DNA of 64,000 nucleotides from Bacteriovorax sp. PP10 (GTDB lineage: Bacteria > Bdellovibrionota > Bacteriovoracia > Bacteriovoracales > Bacteriovoracaceae): the NCBI RefSeq assembly GCF_035013165.1, contig NZ_JAYGJQ010000002.1:868001-932000 (forward strand). Reading direction: 5' to 3'. A program made the position numbers and the translations under genes. Shown in pieces: positions 8,063 through 15,221 of the stretch (the stretch's first letter is position 1; the number at the start of each line of letters is the position of its first letter). Under the pieces are notes generated by a model. That model had not been told where the DNA came from. It did no database searches and was given only the letters and a program-made list of their open reading frames with translations.

Positions 8063-8910
8063 TGACGACGATGGAAAAAATAATACGAGAGGGTAATGAC
8101 CCTCTCGTTCTTGATGAAAACGAAATGCAGTTTTTTAGTGAGACAATTTTTAAACTGACAGGGATTCATCTTACGCCTGCAAAATCAGATTTACTAAAAA
8201 CCAGACTGCGAAAAAGACTACAAGACCGCGGTTTTTCCAGCTACCGCGAGTATAAGGTTTTATTAGAGAACATTCCACAAAGTGATCCTGAGTGGCAGTC
8301 TTTTATTAATATCCTTACCACTAATAAAACAGATTTTTTTAGGGAGCCAAAACACTTTGAATACCTTATTGAAAAATTTATACCTGAATGGCTTAAATCT
8401 AATGAAGAAACTCTTCGTGTATGGTCAGCTGCTAGCTCTACAGGTGAAGAGGCGTATACTTTGGCGATGGTATTGAGTAAATATCTTCCAAAGGATAGGA
8501 GCTTTACTATTTTAGGAACAGATGTCGATACTAATGTTTTAAAAAAGGCACAGAATGCGGTTTATTCAATGATGAAATTTAATGAAATTCCTCCTGAGTA
8601 TCAATCAATGATTGATATCGGAAAGGATGAGGCCGAAGGATGGTTTCGTATTAAAAATGAAATTAAAAATAGAGTATCTTTCCGTCAGCATAATTTAATT
8701 GAAGGCAATTATCCTGCAGAAAATCCTTTTGATGTCGTCTTATGTCGGAATGTCCTCATTTATTTCGCCAGAGAAACAGTCGCAAAAGTTAATCGAAAAC
8801 TTTATGCAGCGACAAAGGCAGATGGCGTTTGTATGATCGGCCATTCTGAGAGCTTCCACAACATTACTCATCAATGGAAGTCTCATGAAGCTTCTATATA
8901 TAGAAAATAA
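8062..8910 (+). CDS. cheR: CheR chemotaxis glutamate methyltransferase
   Basis: 282 residues, overlapping the receptor stop by one base (TAATG), so translation is coupled. An N-terminal helical domain (about 15-75) with KTRLRKRL precedes the SAM-dependent catalytic domain: TTNKTDFFREPKHFEYL, then LRVWSAASSTGEEAYTLAM (SAM-binding motif), LGTDVDTNVL and CRNVLIYF. CheR methylates glutamates on receptors such as the one encoded directly upstream, using SAM, to reset sensitivity. Length and motif order are typical of the family. Confidence 0.93.
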   Translation: MTTMEKIIREGNDPLVLDENEMQFFSETIFKLTGIHLTPAKSDLLKTRLRKRLQDRGFSSYREYKVLLENIPQSDPEWQSFINILTTNKTDFFREPKHFEYLIEKFIPEWLKSNEETLRVWSAASSTGEEAYTLAMVLSKYLPKDRSFTILGTDVDTNVLKKAQNAVYSMMKFNEIPPEYQSMIDIGKDEAEGWFRIKNEIKNRVSFRQHNLIEGNYPAENPFDVVLCRNVLIYFARETVAKVNRKLYAATKADGVCMIGHSESFHNITHQWKSHEASIYRK

Positions 8911-8911
8911 T

Positions 8912-10255
8912 TTATAAGTACTGATTCATTTCCGGGATGCTCATTTTCATGTGTCCCGGCTTACTGTCATTGCTCTGACCAGGATTTGTTTTATTGGTAT
9001 ATACATGATCTTTAAATAATGAAGTTAAATCTTCAGAATAATAAGTCGACATCTTCGCTGCAAACTCTTCAGTCGTCATGGGTTTAAAAGCATCATTTTT
9101 AATCATGTCATTTAAAAAAGCAGTTAAACCACCATTGCTTTGAAATTTATAATTTAAGTAAGACATAAAAGAGGCACCCTGAGTATAGGCCCTGTATTCC
9201 GTATAGCGACGGTATTGTGAATTGCCGGCCATGTTGGCAGCAATACCTTTTAAGTCTGGACGAGTTCCTGAACCTGAATCACTCCATGTCGTAACGGCTT
9301 CATCAATCCATCCTGCATTTCCGTTGGCCGGCATGAACCCACCACGGGCAAAATAGGAATGAGTCAGTTCATGATTTAATGAACTTAAATCAGTCATGGT
9401 TGCCCCACAGTATTCCATCCCACCATTGCCAGCAATAAAGACGATAATTTTTTGATGTAACCAAGGCCCGTATTTTGATTCCAGAACTTGAATGCTACTG
9501 ATGATTTTCTTTTTAGCATCTTCCAGATTTGTGTAGGAGTCTTTTGCATAAACCACACCTGGAATATCCCTGCCATCTAGTGTTGTATAAGTGAATTTAT
9601 TTTCAGGGTACCTGCCAATGGGTGTTGTGTGATAATAAAGTGAAGACGAAGTATAGGTTTCCGGGAATTCAACGGTGAATCTGTTACTGCCTAAGTCTGT
9701 CACATTTCCATTAGTATAAAATTTTTGTTTGTCCATCGTTTGGAAATCAATATTAAAAGTCATCTTAACTTGATCATATTCAAAATTGGCCGGCAGATAA
9801 GCTTCAAGAAAATTCCTATCTCCTAAATCGTTAAACCAAAAAGAAGAGGAAACTCCAGTCGTTATGAAGTTCACTCCCTGATCGATTACTGAAGTGACAA
9901 CAAAAGTATGCACGCCTGGTTTAATACTTTTTAAGATAATTCGAAACCATGTATCTTGATCAATTGAGTTGATAACCTTTGTAGAAACTTCAGTGCCGTC
10001 CACGAAAAATTTAATTGGATTTTCAACCATGTCGATGACAGGCATTCCTTCTTCAGTATTCTCAAATGTAATTGTAGATTTTGCCGTGACGGTTTTAGAC
10101 CCAGGGTCATAAGTTAGATCGTAATCGGCCTTCTTGAAATCAACAAAAATGGCGTAACCTTCAGGAGATTTAAAATTGGCCGGAGCATGCCCGATTTTTG
10201 CTAAGAGTGTTGAAGGGAGTATTGCCACTAACAGAATTATCAATTTCATTTTCAT
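8912..10255 (-). CDS. Secreted M1-like (gluzincin) metallopeptidase
   Basis: 447 residues with a signal peptide (MKMKLIILLVAILPSTLLA). The layout is that of M1 aminopeptidases: a beta-rich N-terminal region, GGMEYCGATM at 278-287 corresponding to the GxMEN exopeptidase loop, zinc-binding HELTH at 295-299, and WIDE with Glu319 as probable third zinc ligand. The His-to-Glu spacing is one residue longer than the usual 18, and the C-terminal helical domain is short. Periplasmic or exported peptide hydrolysis is likely. It converges on cheR with one base between stops. Family confident, substrate unknown. Confidence 0.75.
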   Translation of the reverse strand: MKMKLIILLVAILPSTLLAKIGHAPANFKSPEGYAIFVDFKKADYDLTYDPGSKTVTAKSTITFENTEEGMPVIDMVENPIKFFVDGTEVSTKVINSIDQDTWFRIILKSIKPGVHTFVVTSVIDQGVNFITTGVSSSFWFNDLGDRNFLEAYLPANFEYDQVKMTFNIDFQTMDKQKFYTNGNVTDLGSNRFTVEFPETYTSSSLYYHTTPIGRYPENKFTYTTLDGRDIPGVVYAKDSYTNLEDAKKKIISSIQVLESKYGPWLHQKIIVFIAGNGGMEYCGATMTDLSSLNHELTHSYFARGGFMPANGNAGWIDEAVTTWSDSGSGTRPDLKGIAANMAGNSQYRRYTEYRAYTQGASFMSYLNYKFQSNGGLTAFLNDMIKNDAFKPMTTEEFAAKMSTYYSEDLTSLFKDHVYTNKTNPGQSNDSKPGHMKMSIPEMNQYL

Positions 10256-10364
10256 ATACTTTCATCCTTGAGAGTCAGTCACAAGTTTTAGACTATTGTG
10301 TTCCGGCCTCAATCGTCAATTTGAAATTAGCATAATAAAATAGTGGTGTTTTATGATCGGATTT

Positions 10365-10916
10365 TTACAGATGCGAATTTTTTTGCATTGTAAGAGTGAC
10401 GAGTAATCTTTCATTTTCAGTTGAAAGCCATATCTCATTATCTTCAATGGAAATCGATAAATTCATTCCTCTTTCAACCAGAGTTTCAAGAGATTCGTTA
10501 TCTACGAAATCAAAGTGCCCGATATCGAGATTGTTAAAGCGGTCAGTTGAGTTTTTCACAGACTCAAACCACTGCAGGCTTTGATTGCCTTGGTAAGTAT
10601 AGATGGACACTTTTTTAGCTTTTGAAGCAATCTGGCGAATTCTTCTTTCATCGAGATGGCCTAACTCAATCCAGTGATCAATTGAGCCATCGTGATTGAT
10701 CTTCCATAAATCAGGCTCAGTGTCGGCAGCAATACCTTTAGTGAATGTCAGATTCTCTTCCTGTGCGTTCAGAGCAAAGGCCAGAAGACGTGCCATCATG
10801 CGAAGATTGTTCTCAGAAGGATGTCTTGCTAATGTAAGAGAGTAATCATCATAGTGATGAATATTCATGTTAGAGAGCGAAAGCTTTACTTTAAATATCG
10901 TTGCTTTTAATGCCAT
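10365..10916 (-). CDS. YaeQ family protein
   Basis: 183 residues from the ATG at 10916. The N-terminus MALKATIFKVKLSLSNMNIH is the standard start of YaeQ proteins, whereas the longer frame would add 12 unrelated residues. Conserved YaeQ features include RHPSENNLRMMARLLAFALN, the EPDLW...GSIDHWIELGHLDERRI core and WFE. YaeQ has a PD-(D/E)xK nuclease-like fold and was linked genetically to RfaH function in enterobacteria; its activity is unresolved. No strong ribosome site is seen. Confidence 0.88.
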   Translation of the reverse strand: MALKATIFKVKLSLSNMNIHHYDDYSLTLARHPSENNLRMMARLLAFALNAQEENLTFTKGIAADTEPDLWKINHDGSIDHWIELGHLDERRIRQIASKAKKVSIYTYQGNQSLQWFESVKNSTDRFNNLDIGHFDFVDNESLETLVERGMNLSISIEDNEIWLSTENERLLVTLTMQKNSHL

Positions 10917-10961
10917 GTCGGACATCATAGTCGCATGACAGACCTTTTTCAATCAGATTAG

Positions 10962-11183
10962 TTATTGAATGTTTAAAACTCTAATTTTGGGCCTCTTGAT
11001 AGGCTCTTTGATTGGGGCCTGTATAGGTCCTGGGATATCTGGTTCTGTCGGTTCATCCACTGGAATACTTTTAGGTTTATCTTCAGGGTATTGAGAAGGG
11101 ATAGGTTGATCGTTGGGGATATGAGAGATATCCGGATGCTCTTCTTTATTATTTCTTTCCCCACTCATATTTAAAATCAACAT
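10962..11183 (-). CDS. Small proline-rich protein, unknown
   Basis: 73 residues with an AGGAG ribosome site 7 bp before the ATG. It is dominated by Pro, Glu and Lys (DEPTEPDIPGPIQAPIKEPI) and is probably disordered; no signal peptide or domain. It follows a 95-residue hypothetical by 9 bp, and both should be read from the sigma-54-type promoter at 11519-11534. No family recognised. Confidence 0.65.
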   Translation of the reverse strand: MLILNMSGERNNKEEHPDISHIPNDQPIPSQYPEDKPKSIPVDEPTEPDIPGPIQAPIKEPIKRPKIRVLNIQ

Positions 11184-11192
11184 AATTTTCTC

Positions 11193-11480
11193 CTAATCCT
11201 TTTTAATCAAAGCAATCTTTTTTTCTTCATTTTTTAAATTGTATTCAGTAAGAACTGCCAGAACCTGGATCTTATTTGAAAGCATGTTCATGACCTCTTT
11301 GGCCTTTTTCCAAAGATAAAATTTTAGTTTCTGTATTCTTCCTAAAGAAGCAGAGATTGAAGCGAGTGAATCCTCTTTTATTTCTTCAATTATTAACGTG
11401 TCAGCAAAGGCATCTAATAGATCTGAATTATCTAAAATTGCACTGACAACGTCGGTCTTTTCTTGATCTATATTATTCAT
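11193..11480 (-). CDS. Small hypothetical protein, mostly helical
   Basis: 95 residues. An acidic N-terminus (MNNIDQEKTDVVSAILDN) is followed by helical, coiled-coil-like sequence with a basic patch (KLKFYLWKKAKEVMNML). No recognised domain. First gene after a sigma-54-type promoter 39 bp upstream and probably co-transcribed with the proline-rich gene. Its small size and context match the other tiny sigma-54-controlled genes of the window. Confidence 0.65.
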   Translation of the reverse strand: MNNIDQEKTDVVSAILDNSDLLDAFADTLIIEEIKEDSLASISASLGRIQKLKFYLWKKAKEVMNMLSNKIQVLAVLTEYNLKNEEKKIALIKKD

Positions 11481-11518
11481 AAAAAATCTTCCTCATGAAT
11501 AGTTGCTGATTTTTAAAT

Positions 11519-11534
11519 TGCAGAATCAATACCA
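11519..11534 (-). promoter_or_regulatory. Sigma-54-type promoter for the 95-aa hypothetical gene
   Basis: Minus-strand TGGTATTGATTCTGCA; GG-N10-GC spacing exact; 39 bp before the ATG at 11480. Confidence 0.7.
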
Positions 11535-11662
11535 AAATTTAAGGTATGGAAAATAGATACTAGAAGCGTCAAAAAATGGGGTGAAATTGGATTGGACAAA
11601 ATTCCCACGGAAAAAATACCTCAAAGTGGTAAAATAATAGACAATGGAGATATAATCTCTGG

Positions 11663-12115
11663 ATGAAGAAAAACATTCAAAACATCATCGAAAAAGAGAT
11701 CCCAATTGTTAAAAGCATGGGGGTTGAATTTGTCGATTTTCAGGAAGACTCTTGCACAATTACTGTTCCTATCGGGCCTAACCATAATCATAAAGGTACT
11801 GTTTTTGGTGGAAGTCTTTATTCGGCCTGTACGTCTGCTTGTTATGGATTGATGTACTCAATTCAAATCGATAAAAAATTAGATGAGTATGACCTGGTGA
11901 TAGGAGAGGGTTCTATCCGTTATCAAAAACCAGTGCATAACGATTTTCAGGTGAAGGCACAATTAAAACTCACAGATCTGGCAACCTTCATTGGGAAACT
12001 TGAAAAAAATGGCTTCGGTAAGATTTCAATAACTGCTTATGTTTTTATTCAAAACGAAGAGACCCATTTGTGTGAGTACTCAGCGACTTTTATTATGATG
12101 AAGAAAAAATCTTAA
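11663..12115 (+). CDS. YiiD C-terminal-type thioesterase (hotdog fold)
   Basis: 150 residues resembling the putative thioesterase domain found at the C-terminus of YiiD. IPIVKSMGVEFVDFQEDSCT is followed by the hotdog helix GPNHNHKGTVFGGSLYSACT and the C-terminal strand block VKAQLKLTDLATFIGKLEKNG. Hotdog thioesterases cleave acyl-CoA or acyl-ACP esters; the natural acyl chain is unknown. It stands alone, divergent from the small-gene operon at 11480. Confidence 0.8.
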   Translation: MKKNIQNIIEKEIPIVKSMGVEFVDFQEDSCTITVPIGPNHNHKGTVFGGSLYSACTSACYGLMYSIQIDKKLDEYDLVIGEGSIRYQKPVHNDFQVKAQLKLTDLATFIGKLEKNGFGKISITAYVFIQNEETHLCEYSATFIMMKKKS

Positions 12116-12176
12116 GCGTGGACCACTTTGTGATGATGTTCTTTTTTATCCGCGTTCCTTGAAGACTATTCAACTA

Positions 12177-12680
12177 CTAGTTAAATAATTCGCAGGCCTC
12201 TTCATATTTTAAGGCCAGCTCTTTTCTAAAAACATTGGGATCATTGTAGGTAAAGCTCACACGCTTTGATTTGTATGAACCTTTGTGGATTTCATAATTG
12301 GGAAAATTCCAATTGATCATTGCTTCAATAATGATTTTGCCGCTGTCTTCTTTAAAGTCTTCCAGAGTCGTTTTAAGAGAGTATTGCACGCGAGGTTTCT
12401 CTTCGCGGGGAACACTCTTGGCCAGCCCTTTAATACCTTCTTTGATTTCGGGATCAAGGATCTTAAAAGCTTCGCCCATATTGCTTTCATAACTCACGGC
12501 CAATAATGTTTTTTGATCAAGACTTTGGATCTGAATATTTTTATCGCTGGAAGTTTCCATGTAACGATAAAGAAAATTACTTTTCGTTTGTAATAAGTAT
12601 TCCAGATAAGCTTTGTTATCTTTAAATAGGTGATGGATTTTCTCGTCGAGTTCTTTTTTTAAATTAGTGATGTCATTCAT
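12177..12680 (-). CDS. Hypothetical cytosolic protein
   Basis: 167 residues, no signal peptide or membrane segment. It begins with a charged helix (NDITNLKKELDEKIHHLFKD) and continues with beta-rich sequence containing paired aromatic and charged residues. I recognise no family. It lies downstream of the putative small RNA at 12760-12968 on the same strand, separated from it by that RNA's terminator, so it probably has its own promoter. Confidence 0.6.
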   Translation of the reverse strand: MNDITNLKKELDEKIHHLFKDNKAYLEYLLQTKSNFLYRYMETSSDKNIQIQSLDQKTLLAVSYESNMGEAFKILDPEIKEGIKGLAKSVPREEKPRVQYSLKTTLEDFKEDSGKIIIEAMINWNFPNYEIHKGSYKSKRVSFTYNDPNVFRKELALKYEEACELFN

Positions 12681-12759
12681 ACAATTATTATGAAGTTTTA
12701 TCTTTGAATGACAACTGGAAAATTTCCCCTTTCATTTTTTCTGGGGCTAAATTCACCAA

Positions 12760-12968
12760 TTAAAAGGCCACCCCGAAGGATGGCCATTATTGAAATTGGG
12801 ATCAAGAGTTTTCGAGCGTTGAGCGTCGATGTCGAAATCGTCTCCTTTTTAGTCTGGATCCAGTATGTTAAACGGATTATGACATCCTACCTGTCCAGAA
12901 CATAGTGAGCTCGATGTAACTTGTGTAAAAGACTATCCAATAAGTTCATCTTTTACTTTTAGTCCCGT
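12760..12968 (-). ncRNA. Putative sigma-54-dependent small RNA (about 205 nt)
   Basis: A near-consensus sigma-54 promoter (12978-12993, minus) is followed by about 205 nt without a credible ORF and then a strong terminator: GGCCATCC-TTCG-GGGTGGCC with a UUCG tetraloop and TTTTA. The longest ATG-started frame is about 20 codons without a ribosome site. Just before the terminator is CTTGATCCCAATTTCA, shared in part with transcripts near 45-46 kb. Boundaries are inferred. Confidence 0.6.
12766..12785 (-). terminator. UUCG-loop terminator of the 12.8-kb small RNA
   Basis: 8-bp arms (12766-12773 and 12778-12785) with a TTCG loop on the minus strand, followed by TTTTAATT. Confidence 0.75.
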
Positions 12969-12977
12969 ATTTTTAGT

Positions 12978-12993
12978 TGCAGTTCCGGTGCCA
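12978..12993 (-). promoter_or_regulatory. Sigma-54-type promoter of the 12.8-kb small RNA
   Basis: Minus-strand TGGCACCGGAACTGCA, one mismatch to consensus, GG-N10-GC. Divergent from the sigma-54 promoter at 13040, with 46 bp between them. Confidence 0.8.
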
Positions 12994-13039
12994 AAATACT
13001 TTAGAGATGCGCACGTGCTTGCGTCCAATGCCTTGAGCG

Positions 13040-13055
13040 TGGTCTATGGATTGCA
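13040..13055 (+). promoter_or_regulatory. Sigma-54-type promoter for CBS gene 1
   Basis: TGGTCTATGGATTGCA; perfect -12 TTGCA and correct spacing; 31 bp from its end to the ATG at 13087. Confidence 0.7.
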
Positions 13056-13086
13056 CTACAAGCTTTGCTGAATCAAGGAGGTTAAT

Positions 13087-13428
13087 ATGGATCGAGTCAG
13101 TGAAATAATGATAAAAGAATTTGTATGTTGTTCACCAATGGCAAAACTAGAAGAGCCGAAAAATCTGATGGAGAAATATCACTGCTCAAAAATACCAGTG
13201 GTAGATAAGAACCATATGATCATAGGATCAATTAGTAGAGCAGATCTCGATAAGGATGCTCATAATGTAATTGAATGCATGTCCAAAAATACTCGCGCAG
13301 TAGAAGAAGACTCCACTGTCGATGAGTGTTTAAAGTTAATGATTTTAAATGATATAGAGCAGGTTGCTGTCATTGATAAACAGGGGCACTTTCGCGGTAT
13401 CGTGACTGAAAAAGAACTTCTGCATTAA
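13087..13428 (+). CDS. Small CBS-pair protein (paralogue 1)
   Basis: 113 residues formed by two CBS motifs and nothing else (about 1-52 and 58-113): VSEIMIKEFVCCSP...KIPVVDKNHMIIGSISRADL and DECLKLMILNDIEQVAVIDKQGHFRGIVTEKEL. CBS pairs bind adenine nucleotides and usually act as energy or ligand sensors, often as homodimers. One of four similar stand-alone CBS proteins within 6 kb (13087, 13817, 16086, 18696). AAGGAGG precedes the ATG and a sigma-54-type promoter is upstream. The partner it regulates is unknown. Confidence 0.88.
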   Translation: MDRVSEIMIKEFVCCSPMAKLEEPKNLMEKYHCSKIPVVDKNHMIIGSISRADLDKDAHNVIECMSKNTRAVEEDSTVDECLKLMILNDIEQVAVIDKQGHFRGIVTEKELLH

Positions 13429-13430
13429 TC

Positions 13431-13460
13431 TTTTTTCGGGGCAATTCGCCCTCAAAAAAA
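13431..13460 (+). terminator. Hairpin after CBS gene 1
   Basis: TTTTTTCGGGGC-AATTC-GCCCTC then an A-run; the T-run and A-run pair to extend the stem, giving a bidirectional rho-independent form. Confidence 0.55.
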
Positions 13461-13533
13461 ATCAGAAATAAAAAATCATATCAAGTGCAAAGCTCATCAA
13501 AGAGCTTTTAGTTTCTTTTCATTTATATGTAAA

Positions 13534-13549
13534 CGGCATGGTTGATGCA
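13534..13549 (+). promoter_or_regulatory. Sigma-54-type promoter for the 13.6-kb small gene and CBS gene 2
   Basis: CGGCATGGTTGATGCA, three mismatches but exact GG-N10-GC spacing; 26-47 bp before the possible starts. Confidence 0.6.
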
Positions 13550-13596
13550 GTAATCTTTTTATAGAGGATTCATCCATGTCTATATTAGGAGATCAT

Positions 13597-13815
13597 ATGA
13601 GTATAACGAAAGAAAATAATCGCGATAAGAGTTTGGATAAAAATCTTCAGGATGACTGGATACCTGATCAACAAAGAAGGGCCGGAGCTACATCAGAGGC
13701 GATTGCTGAGTACGGTGGAGATATTAAAAGAAAAGACACTATCATAGAGAAGAAAACAAACCAGGCCTCTCAAAAAGATCCAGACAACTGGAAAAAGAAA
13801 GACGTAGGAGTTTAA
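13597..13815 (+). CDS. Small hydrophilic protein, unknown
   Basis: 72 residues from the ATG at 13597, chosen for the AGGAG 5 bp upstream; an in-frame ATG at 13576 with GAGG is also possible. Highly charged and low in hydrophobics (NNRDKSLDKNLQDDWIPDQQ), probably disordered, with no recognisable domain. It is followed after one base by CBS gene 2, so the two are co-transcribed from the sigma-54-type promoter at 13534. It resembles the other tiny charged sigma-54-linked proteins here, which may be stress or desiccation factors (inference). Confidence 0.65.
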   Translation: MSITKENNRDKSLDKNLQDDWIPDQQRRAGATSEAIAEYGGDIKRKDTIIEKKTNQASQKDPDNWKKKDVGV

Positions 13816-13816
13816 G

Positions 13817-14200
13817 ATGAATTTAGTAACAGATATAATGCTGACTGATCCTGTTCTATGCACCTCAGACATGAGAGTGGCAGAGATAAAATATTTACTA
13901 AAAAAATATGACTATGATGAAATGCTGGTTGTCGATTCATTGGAGGAAAAACATCCCATTGGACTTGTCAGCTTAGCTGACATGGATTTACCAGAGATTG
14001 AAGAGGCAGACATGCCATCTGATGTCAGTGCGCTGGAGTGCATGCGAGAAATCCCGGCCGTCGTGCTTGATAGTTCAACGTTAGAAGAGTGTTTAAATGT
14101 GATGCGTGCAAATCATTTGGATCGAATTCCGGTTGTTGATTTGAATGGGCACTTTGAAGGGATTATTGAAAAAGATCAGATTGCGAAAACATTATATTAA
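13817..14200 (+). CDS. Small CBS-pair protein (paralogue 2)
   Basis: 127 residues with two CBS motifs (about 1-58 and 68-127). MNLVTDIMLTDPVLCTSDMR resembles the N-termini of the other three paralogues, and RANHLDRIPVVDLNGHFEGI forms the second motif. It is closest by eye to the protein at 18696 (both share VVD(S/T)-(L/I)EEKH and a similar length). Probable nucleotide-binding sensor with unknown target. Cotranscribed with the preceding small gene and closed by a strong hairpin. Confidence 0.88.
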   Translation: MNLVTDIMLTDPVLCTSDMRVAEIKYLLKKYDYDEMLVVDSLEEKHPIGLVSLADMDLPEIEEADMPSDVSALECMREIPAVVLDSSTLEECLNVMRANHLDRIPVVDLNGHFEGIIEKDQIAKTLY

Positions 14201-14207
14201 ATGAGAG

Positions 14208-14234
14208 ATTCCACCAGGATCAACCTGGTGGAAT
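14208..14234. terminator. Terminator between convergent genes
   Basis: ATTCCACCAGG (14208-14218), loop ATCAA, CCTGGTGGAAT (14224-14234); a perfect 11-bp stem between convergent stops. Confidence 0.7.
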
Positions 14235-14249
14235 AGTTTACCAATAGTC

Positions 14250-14540
14250 TTAATGAAAACGACTTGGCACTTCAGTTTTATCTGATCCATGGGTTTTAAC
14301 AATTTTATTATAAACACCTAAAAGAAGTAGGCTTGGTACCCAGCTACCAACGAAGTTTGCCCATCCCTTTCTTTTACTCATCACTGCAAGACCCAGAGAG
14401 ACTGCGACTGCTCCACCTGCTGCTGCAAGAAAATAAGAAGAAGGAATTTTGATCGTTTGATGTTCGATCGCTTTCGTTGTTGAGCCTTCACGAACAGGCA
14501 TTGCTTTCCCACTGTCATTCAAAAAAGTATCGTTTTGCAT
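14250..14540 (-). CDS. Small membrane protein, unknown
   Basis: 96 residues with two hydrophobic segments, about 33-52 (SSYFLAAAGGAVAVSLGLAV) and 62-80 (FVGSWVPSLLLLGVYNKI). No signal peptidase site is obvious; a hydrophilic N-terminus precedes the first segment. Probably a two-helix inner-membrane protein. A sigma-54-type promoter lies 41 bp upstream with a GGAGAG ribosome site. Unknown family; the setting suggests a stress-related envelope role. Confidence 0.65.
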   Translation of the reverse strand: MQNDTFLNDSGKAMPVREGSTTKAIEHQTIKIPSSYFLAAAGGAVAVSLGLAVMSKRKGWANFVGSWVPSLLLLGVYNKIVKTHGSDKTEVPSRFH

Positions 14541-14580
14541 TTCTCTCTCCTTGAAAAGGAATATTCCTTAACTTGTTTCA

Positions 14581-14596
14581 TGCAACTTAGAAGCCT
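14581..14596 (-). promoter_or_regulatory. Sigma-54-type promoter for the 96-aa membrane protein gene
   Basis: Minus-strand AGGCTTCTAAGTTGCA; perfect TTGCA -12, GG-N10-GC; 41 bp from the ATG at 14540. Confidence 0.6.
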
Positions 14597-14620
14597 AAGT
14601 TTATTATTACTCCACATCTT

Positions 14621-14932
14621 TTAGACGTGGTGGCCTTCAAATTGAGCGCTTTCATCCATTTCATCACTACGGTCAGCATTCACATCCTCTGGGTCTTCAT
14701 CGCTTTCTAATTCCTCATCAGAGAGCTCTAGAGCGATCTCATGATCTTCTTCATCTTCGAGTTCATCCAAATCTTCTAATTCATATTCCATCCCCATAAG
14801 TGTCTCTTCAAGTTGATTGATGTTTTCATCATCAAATAAAACTTCAGAGGGAAGTGGATCGTGATGTGTGTCTGTATGATCGGTGAGTTTGTTAAACTCC
14901 TTGTATCCTATAGTATCTGATTTGCGTGCCAT
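14621..14932 (-). CDS. Very acidic small protein, unknown
   Basis: 103 residues. The central part is an almost unbroken Asp/Glu run (EYELEDLDELEDEEDHEIAL), giving a very low isoelectric point, while the first 30 residues are mixed and His-containing. Likely disordered; could be a DNA mimic, a metal binder or a chaperone-like acidic protein, but none can be shown. A ribosome site GGAG precedes it, and it follows the 51-residue gene on the same strand, probably sharing the sigma-54-type promoter at 15183. Confidence 0.65.
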   Translation of the reverse strand: MARKSDTIGYKEFNKLTDHTDTHHDPLPSEVLFDDENINQLEETLMGMEYELEDLDELEDEEDHEIALELSDEELESDEDPEDVNADRSDEMDESAQFEGHHV

Positions 14933-14994
14933 GATAGTCTCCTTTTTTGGTACGCATAGGAGTTCAGAATTTCTGACTCCTATACGTAATAATA

Positions 14995-15150
14995 TTATCT
15001 GTACTTCGGTAATCCTGACGGATCATTCTTTTTCGGAGCATTCTTACTTGATTTGTTTGAATGCTTATTCATTTGTTGCGATTGATTCTTTGTTGAATCA
15101 GATGATGGAGAAATTGATTTTTTTGCGTCTTTGTCTACTTTCTGTACCAT
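14995..15150 (-). CDS. 51-residue basic hydrophilic protein
   Basis: An ORF of 51 codons (MVQKVDKDAKKSISPSSDST...) starts at 15150 with GGAGG 6 bp upstream and a sigma-54-type promoter 32 bp further. It is rich in Lys, Ser, Asn and Gln, with no hydrophobic core, and ends SGLPKYR. Its start context (ATGGAGG immediately before a V-Q-containing N-terminus) resembles that of the gene at 49256-49444, suggesting the two are distant paralogues. Small size may cause it to be missed by gene finders. Confidence 0.65.
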   Translation of the reverse strand: MVQKVDKDAKKSISPSSDSTKNQSQQMNKHSNKSSKNAPKKNDPSGLPKYR

Positions 15151-15182
15151 AAGAAACCTCCATGGTTGGTACATAAATAGAT

Positions 15183-15198
15183 AGCATCTTTCATGCCA
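15183..15198 (-). promoter_or_regulatory. Sigma-54-type promoter for the 51-aa and acidic-protein genes
   Basis: Minus-strand TGGCATGAAAGATGCT; two mismatches; 33 bp before the ATG at 15150. Confidence 0.75.
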
Positions 15199-15221
15199 TG
15201 CTTAAGATTAACTTATTTTAC

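Noticed and set aside
12708-12905. 65-codon plus-strand frame
   Set aside because: It crosses the UUCG-loop terminator of the minus-strand RNA candidate, has no ribosome site and no recognisable product.
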